Shown here piece after piece: positions 15,052 to 19,521 of a stretch of DNA of 19,521 nucleotides; position 1 is the stretch's first letter; each line of letters starts with the position of its first letter. The stretch is from assembly GCA_014239355.1 (NCBI GenBank), contig JAAZYZ010000106.1, positions 1 through 19,521 on the forward strand, in the 5' to 3' direction. The position numbers and the translations under genes are program-made. The notes beneath the pieces are model-generated. The model was not told the DNA's origin and searched no databases. It worked only from the letters and a program-made list of their open reading frames with translations. Source of the DNA: Fidelibacterota bacterium (GTDB taxonomy: Bacteria; Marinisomatota; Marinisomatia; SCGC-AAA003-L08; TMED6).

Positions 15052-16873
15052 CTAAAATTAAACTAACCAATACAATTACATCTAGTATATTCAATTGTCC
15101 ATCTAAATTTAAATCAGAAGACTCATTATAAAATCCTTCTAAAATATAATTTACAATTAAAATAATATCCTGAATATTAATAAGGTTGTCACCATTAATA
15201 TCACCATATAAGCTATCTAAAATAAAAGTATGCCAACCCGCTATTGGATGAGACACAGTATTACCCATAGAATTTGTACCAACAATAAAATATTCAATCT
15301 CTGAATTTAAATTAATTTCTGGAAATAAGGCAGCATAAGTATTATCTGATATATAATTCATTTCAAATTGGCCATATGGTCCATCCTCAGCGCTATATTT
15401 CCAATATACTTTAACTGATTCTAACTCAGAAAAACTATAATCAATAATTTCAGCTTCAATCTCAATATCATCACTAAATATTTCATCACTTCTAATTGAT
15501 TTGTGAGAGATATTAATCATATGTGGATCAAATATACCCTTTGTTCTGCAATGAAGTGCATCTTCTCCATACCAAGGATCGATATTTAAAGGATCAAAAC
15601 CAATAACCTGGTACCCTGGCATTGCTTCTTTAAAGACTTGAATAGCCATTTCATCTTCAGGTATACCATATTTAGGGACTAAAACTTTATTATTTAATAT
15701 AAGTGAATTAGTATAAGCTGCTACCGGATTATCCTCCCATGGTCCTCCAGGTATTTCTGGACAATAAATTCTCTTAATTTCAAATGGTCTATCATAAAAT
15801 GTATTTAAACTATAAAATGATTCAGCAAAATCTTCAATACATTCATACTCAGGGCTAGATTCAGAAACCTGTTTAATAATAATGGTTTCAGCATCAACTA
15901 ACTTAGCCATACAATCCATATGCTGAATACTAAGCTCATTTGGGTTGTCAAAAATATAATAATCAGAAAAATATAGTTCCTGATTCATAATTTCTTGAAA
16001 AACTTCATTTTCAATAGTGTTTTCATTAACCATAAGCTGTGTTGAAAAACCCATACCATAACCATCCGTCATAAAATTACCACCGGTCCAATAAAGATCT
16101 AAATCCTTAATGTCCCACTCAAGTTGATTAGCAAAATCTACATTAGTATCATCATCTTCTTCCCATCCTCTAGCTTGAAAATCTATAGGCCTGCCTTCAA
16201 ATTGATTTCTTTCTATTGTATTTAAATTATCCTCACAATAACCGTTTTCATCTATTATTTCACCACCACAATCACCGCAATCCCAGCTATATTCATCACA
16301 CATAAAATCTAATCCCCAATTTCCATTATCACAATATCCATCTCCAAGCCAATCAACAATTTGTCCATCACCATTAAAATCTTCACATAAATCATTGTTT
16401 ACATAACAATCATATCCCTCATACTGAGGTTGATTATTACAAAATTCTGCACCTACACAATCAATCAATATCATATTATCATCACAATCAGTTTCTACAA
16501 ATTCGCATCCATAATTAGTAGGGTAACCATTAAATTTTTGATTAATAACTTCCCAATGATTTTCACCAATTATAAATTCTGGACCATGATCTCTTGTCCA
16601 ATGACTATAGGTCTGAGTATATATAAACTCAACGTTTGATATATTAACTCCCCATTGATTAAAAGCAGTTAGAGCAGAATTTTGCTGAAAACTATTTTCA
16701 ATTAAAACATATAATAAATCATCACTTGCAAGCTCTACTACTAAATCAGATGGAATGCCAAGAGGCCAACGAATCATTGTTCCTATTGCAGGTTCCCACT
16801 CAGCTACAACTCTATACTCTGGTATATTAGCTATTAAAATCGAGAAAGTTAGATAAATTAGTATTCTTTTCAT
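15044..16873 (-). CDS. Secreted peptidylarginine-deiminase/agmatine-deiminase-family enzyme with Cys-rich insertion and dockerin-like C-terminus
   Basis: The 609-residue protein has a Sec signal (1-15). The deiminase (PAD_porph) fold starts at once (YRVVAEWEPA). Catalytic positions are intact: Asp95 (WTRDHGP), GGN (264-266), His318 and Asp320 (QHMDC), and Cys442 (LHCRT). A Cys- and Asp-rich block at about 123-213 interrupts the domain between TRDHGP and GGN; it contains WLGDGYCDNGNW and CDEYSWDCGDCGG, resembling a Lin12/Notch repeat. An Ig/Fn3-like domain (about 455-550) and dockerin-like double loop (about 553-609) follow. The family hydrolyses guanidino groups of arginine or agmatine; export suggests peptidyl-arginine as in Porphyromonas PPAD. 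It heads the four-gene unit, with no Shine-Dalgarno visible. Confidence 0.88.
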   Translation of the reverse strand: MKRILIYLTFSILIANIPEYRVVAEWEPAIGTMIRWPLGIPSDLVVELASDDLLYVLIENSFQQNSALTAFNQWGVNISNVEFIYTQTYSHWTRDHGPEFIIGENHWEVINQKFNGYPTNYGCEFVETDCDDNMILIDCVGAEFCNNQPQYEGYDCYVNNDLCEDFNGDGQIVDWLGDGYCDNGNWGLDFMCDEYSWDCGDCGGEIIDENGYCEDNLNTIERNQFEGRPIDFQARGWEEDDDTNVDFANQLEWDIKDLDLYWTGGNFMTDGYGMGFSTQLMVNENTIENEVFQEIMNQELYFSDYYIFDNPNELSIQHMDCMAKLVDAETIIIKQVSESSPEYECIEDFAESFYSLNTFYDRPFEIKRIYCPEIPGGPWEDNPVAAYTNSLILNNKVLVPKYGIPEDEMAIQVFKEAMPGYQVIGFDPLNIDPWYGEDALHCRTKGIFDPHMINISHKSIRSDEIFSDDIEIEAEIIDYSFSELESVKVYWKYSAEDGPYGQFEMNYISDNTYAALFPEINLNSEIEYFIVGTNSMGNTVSHPIAGWHTFILDSLYGDINGDNLINIQDIILIVNYILEGFYNESSDLNLDGQLNILDVIVLVSLILDE

Positions 16874-16883
16874 AAATTAGATT

Positions 16884-17927
16884 ATGAAATTATTATTGCC
16901 TTTCCTAATATTTATATCTTTCAATTTGTATCCACAATGAGCACTTTGAGCAAATCCATCACTACCAGTTGGTAGTGCAGATAATGGAATTGGCTTATGG
17001 GCTGGACAAATTATGGTTTCAGGTAACTATAATTACCAATATATTGACTGGTCTCATGATGCAATTCCAGGTGAAGATTTTAAACATTTAGGAAATTTAG
17101 TAACTAATATAATTACTCCAACTATCACTTTAGGCTTATCTGATTATTTAAATATTAGCTATCAACAAGCTATAGGTGTAAGAAGTATGGATTGGATGGG
17201 AAGTGATGCTAGTGACCATCATAGGGATGAAGATTCATTAGATTCCTTTTTAAATGCTATTGGTAGCGCTTTTGGGGATGCTTCTATTAATCTAAAATAT
17301 TTATTAACAAATACAGGAATGGGAGAAGGTTCAAGAATCTTTTTAGGTCTGGGAATTATCATCCCATCTAATAGTGTACTTACAGAAAGTCCTTTTAAAG
17401 AAGCTATCGATGGAACGGCTTTAAATGAACATAGACATTTTAGTATGAGTGATGGTTCCTATAAAACAAACTTTGAATTACAATATTATATTAAAAGAAA
17501 ATCAAAAAATTGGTTTGAACCATCATTTTATGGCCTCACATTAAACTATATTAAACCATTAAAAGAAAGTGACTACGGTTATTTGCCTGGAGCTACTTAT
17601 ATTGGAGTTGGTTCTTTTTTATTCGCCACAAAATCAAAAAAAAGTTGGATTCCAAAGGGAGTAAGCTTTGGATTTGCATATTTAAATACAGAAATAGGTT
17701 ATTGGGGTGAGGATGAAGCTCCTAATTCCAAAACTGAAACTATTATACCATCAGCTGGAATGATTTGGAATCATGATAAATATGGTAGCATGAGCTTAAA
17801 CCTTAAATATAATAATAATGAAGCATTTTTAGAGGATGCATTAAATAATAGAAGCACTTCCTTTGAAATCTCTATTGGCTACCGAAAGACACTATCTTAT
17901 TCTATTCCTTGGCTATACTTTAATTAG
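16884..17927 (+). CDS. Candidate selenoprotein: exported beta-barrel-like protein with two in-frame TGA codons (UxxU)
   Basis: The frame from ATG 16884 runs to TAG at 17925-17927 (347 residues) if TGA at 16938-16940 (codon 19) and 16947-16949 (codon 22) are read as selenocysteine. It starts with a clear Sec signal (MKLLLPFLIFISFNLYPQ), then U-A-L-U-A-N-P. The next ATG, at 17013, would remove the export signal and the segment ADNGIGLWAGQ, which reads like the first strand of the barrel that follows. The body is rich in alternating beta strands with aromatic ends (SFEISIGYR, SIPWLYFN), suggesting an outer-membrane protein of the broad Phenol_MetA_deg/transporter type. The family is not recognised precisely. 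A SECIS-like hairpin lies at 16960-16977. Alternatives are a nonsense-mutated pseudogene or a sequencing fault, but two TGAs in a CxxC-like frame with no frameshift argue against both. Confidence 0.72.
16960..16977 (+). promoter_or_regulatory. SECIS-like RNA hairpin
   Basis: CACTACC (16960-16966) pairs perfectly with GGTAGTG (16971-16977) around an AGTT loop. The stem begins 10 nt after the second TGA, and the loop begins 17 nt after it and 26 nt after the first TGA. As I recall the bacterial SECIS rules, they require a G among the first two loop bases and 16-37 nt from UGA to the apical loop; both TGAs satisfy this. The E. coli fdhF element has similar spacing and a G-U in its loop. A weaker lower stem TCCAT/ATGGA (16955-16959 with 16984-16988) could extend it. 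Confidence 0.65.
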
Positions 17928-18306
17928 TATCCTGTGCATGCCAATATGCTAGCGCTAGAAATATAAATTGAATTGGAAGCCTAACCCAAGAAGCAGCAAA
18001 AGCACTGATTCCTATTAATAGTTGAGGACCCTCATAAAAAGCTAAATATAAATTTGCAGGATAAACAGCAATCAAAAGTAAAATCAAGCCATAGCCTGCT
18101 ATCTTTCTAAACATCGGAATTAATAACATCACACCAAAAACTATCTCATAATAACCACTTATATATACTAACTCTAACCCAATCGGTGATAATAAAGGGG
18201 GAATAATATATAAAAACCAATCTGGCTCTATGAAATGTTTCATGCCAATATTTATATAAAATACAGACATAATTAGAATACTGATATATTTTACATATAC
18301 TAGCAT
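17920..18306 (-). CDS. DoxX-like small integral membrane protein
   Basis: This 128-residue protein has four hydrophobic helices. The pattern fits DoxX/MauE-type four-helix proteins: an early NIGMKHFIEPDW turn, a YYEIVFGVMLLIP helix, then FRKIAGYGLILLLIAVYPANLY and a final WVRLPIQFIFLALAYW helix. The molecular role of the family is poorly defined, often linked to redox or thiol homeostasis. It starts 5 nt after the transglutaminase-like gene and so is probably in one transcript with it. Its 3' end overlaps the convergent TGA-containing gene by 8 nt. Confidence 0.75.
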   Translation of the reverse strand: MLVYVKYISILIMSVFYINIGMKHFIEPDWFLYIIPPLLSPIGLELVYISGYYEIVFGVMLLIPMFRKIAGYGLILLLIAVYPANLYLAFYEGPQLLIGISAFAASWVRLPIQFIFLALAYWHAQDTN

Positions 18307-18311
18307 CCTAC

Positions 18312-19346
18312 TTAAATATTTTTATAACTAAATTTGTTAGAAAAACTTGTACCTTCAACTAGAGGATATATAAAAAAATTAACATGTTTTTTATAATTTT
18401 TTAATTCTAAATCTCTGCCTGTTGTAAATTCAACTCTATCCTTATTTACAGTACCAAAAAAATATTCTGATTTTTCTGAATCTTTATCAGCTTCAGAAAT
18501 ATCTACAGGAAACCATCCTTGGCCTTCAACATAATAATCTGCCCAGCAATGATAACCCCCAATTTTACCTGATTTTTGATTAGGAATATTAAATCCCATA
18601 TGAAACCGTGCTGGCACATCCATTGTCCTAAGTAATGATATAAAATATGAGTGATAATCAGTACAATTACCAACCCCTATATCACATGCATAAACTGCAT
18701 TTCCTTGACCAAAAGTATAATTAGAACCTGTTATTTTTGAATCTTGATATAATTTTACGACTTCATCTCTTGAAACCTTTTTCTTCCCATACAATCCATC
18801 TTCACTAAGCCATGGATTACTATAATATATATTCTTCTTACTTTTTGGTTTACCATAATGCATACCATTTAATACGTACTTATATACTGAATTTATATTT
18901 TTAGGAGTTAAATTATAATCTAATAAAATATCTGAAAATATATCACCCTCTGGTACAGTCATATGATTAGTCCCTTGATCATAATTATCAGGATTAAGGT
19001 TGTTATAATTTGTACCACCATGTTCAAATCTCCTTACATTAACAACATAAGATAAGGTCATAGGCTCTAATAAGCCTTCATCGATATAGCAATAGTAATA
19101 ATGATTTAAATGAACTGATTCTATTAGCTCTTCACAAGATAAAAATCCAGGCTGTAAAGATAGCCTTGTTATTTCTTGAACTTCATTAGATCGAGGAATT
19201 GGAAACCATAATTCAACTTTTTGATTACTTGGCTGCAGATTAATCTGATAAGTAAACTCAAAATTTCTAGAATCTTCATTTTGATTAGTACATGAAACTG
19301 TAAATAAAATAATTGATAAATATGTTAATAATTGAAAAAAATACAT
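18312..19346 (-). CDS. Transglutaminase-like lipoprotein
   Basis: The 344-residue protein has a lipoprotein-type signal ending at Cys19 (FTVSC). A beta-rich N-terminal domain follows (about 28-130), then a transglutaminase-like Cys protease fold. The triad is Cys228 (GVGNCTDYHS), His266 (GGYHCWADYY) and Asp282 (FPVDISEAD), all intact, and the LLRTMDVPAR block downstream of Cys is typical. Members act as peptidases, amidases or cross-linking enzymes; bacterial periplasmic forms are mostly uncharacterised. A Shine-Dalgarno AAGGAAG (19353-19359, minus strand) lies 6 nt before the ATG. It is the first gene of a two-gene unit with the DoxX-like gene. Confidence 0.85.
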   Translation of the reverse strand: MYFFQLLTYLSIILFTVSCTNQNEDSRNFEFTYQINLQPSNQKVELWFPIPRSNEVQEITRLSLQPGFLSCEELIESVHLNHYYYCYIDEGLLEPMTLSYVVNVRRFEHGGTNYNNLNPDNYDQGTNHMTVPEGDIFSDILLDYNLTPKNINSVYKYVLNGMHYGKPKSKKNIYYSNPWLSEDGLYGKKKVSRDEVVKLYQDSKITGSNYTFGQGNAVYACDIGVGNCTDYHSYFISLLRTMDVPARFHMGFNIPNQKSGKIGGYHCWADYYVEGQGWFPVDISEADKDSEKSEYFFGTVNKDRVEFTTGRDLELKNYKKHVNFFIYPLVEGTSFSNKFSYKNI

Positions 19347-19482
19347 GAAAAACTTCCTTATGATTTAAATTTAATAATTAAAAAAAATAATGCTATCCAG
19401 CCCGGGAAGCTTTATATAAATCAGGTAAAAGAAGTTTTAATTAAATAATTCATTATAATAATTTAGTAAAAAAAAGTAATGT

Positions 19483-19521
19483 CTATGAAAGAATAATATT
19501 GATTAAAGTAACTACATCTAA
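19483..19521 (-). CDS. 3' end of another dockerin-tailed protein (cut by the window edge)
   Basis: The minus strand from 19521 reads LDVVTLINIILS then TAG at 19483-19485. These 12 codons match the end of the second loop of the dockerin-like tails elsewhere in the window (LDIVLLVNLILNS in the C25 protein). Only the tail is visible; the enzyme it belongs to lies outside. The 136 bp between it and the transglutaminase-like gene (19347-19482) is AT-rich apart from a short GC-rich patch CCAGCCCGGGAAGC near 19395-19410 with no convincing hairpin. Confidence 0.72.
   Translation of the reverse strand, partial: LDVVTLINIILS

Noticed and set aside
16430..16639. Plus-strand frame inside the deiminase gene
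   Set aside because: Antisense to the Cys-rich insertion and catalytic TRDHGP region; no signature of its own.
16938..16949. TGA reassigned to Trp or Gly genome-wide
   Set aside because: Trp is TGG everywhere, Gly uses GGN, and no other gene here contains in-frame TGA, so a global code change is not supported.
17013..17927. ATG at 17013 as the gene start
   Set aside because: It removes the signal peptide and the strand-like segment ADNGIGLWAGQ, which is in frame and continuous with the body; upstream coding is clear except for the two TGAs.
19395..19410. GC-rich patch as a terminator or small RNA
   Set aside because: Only a 3-4 bp stem can be formed and the T-run is about 12 nt away on the minus strand; not enough to call.
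1..19521. CRISPR arrays, tRNA/rRNA genes, insertion sequences, prophage
   Set aside because: No regularly spaced repeats, cloverleaf-like sequences, transposase or phage genes were found on either strand.

Overview
The window is a gene-dense, very AT-rich piece of a Gram-negative, marine-type bacterial chromosome. Several exported proteins end in the same two-loop dockerin-like module (GDxNxDGxxNxxDxxxxxNxIL, twice, then stop), and one ends in a type A sorting domain of the type IX secretion system (T9SS). In my recollection this combination, with this codon bias, is typical of Candidatus Marinimicrobia (SAR406) and relatives. The assignment is an inference. All 17 stop codons I could place are TAA (10) or TAG (7), none TGA, and Trp is always TGG.

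Layout. (1) nt 2-4429, plus strand: the 3' part of a large gingipain-family (C25) protein with a dockerin-like tail, a secreted heavy-metal-binding HMA protein, and a VOC-family dioxygenase-like protein that has no ATG/GTG/TTG start and probably begins at ATT. (2) A hairpin at 4519-4550 serves as terminator between convergent units. (3) nt 4549-9339, minus strand, a tight four-gene unit read right to left: secreted M14 zinc carboxypeptidase with dockerin tail, exported alpha/beta hydrolase, YwaF-type membrane protein, and a small secreted protein with a T9SS tag. (4) nt 9443-11193, plus strand: PAP2 phosphatase and MFS transporter joined by TAATG. (5) nt 11190-16873, minus strand, a second four-gene unit with overlapping or abutting ends: secreted peptidylarginine-deiminase-like enzyme with a Cys-rich LNR-like insertion, cytochrome c plus copper monooxygenase fusion, PhoD-like phosphatase, and a DUF2817 M14-like peptidase. 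(6) nt 16884-17927, plus strand: an exported, probably outer-membrane protein whose signal peptide is separated from its body by two in-frame TGA codons. (7) nt 17920-19346, minus strand: a DoxX-like membrane protein and a transglutaminase-like lipoprotein. (8) At the right edge, the last 12 codons of another dockerin-tailed protein on the minus strand.

The most interesting object is the gene at 16884. The codons after its signal peptide read Q-TGA-A-L-TGA-A-N-P. Ten bases after the second TGA comes a perfect 7-bp hairpin with an AGTT loop, which matches the published geometry of bacterial SECIS elements. I propose a selenoprotein with a UxxU motif at its mature N-terminus; an annotation made with the standard code would lose its first 43 codons, including the export signal.

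Functionally the window looks like extracellular peptide and organophosphate scavenging. It holds an endopeptidase-family protein, a carboxypeptidase, a deiminase, a peptidylglycine-monooxygenase-like copper protein and a PhoD-like phosphatase, most carrying C-terminal tags likely used for surface sorting, plus copper-related and redox accessory proteins.
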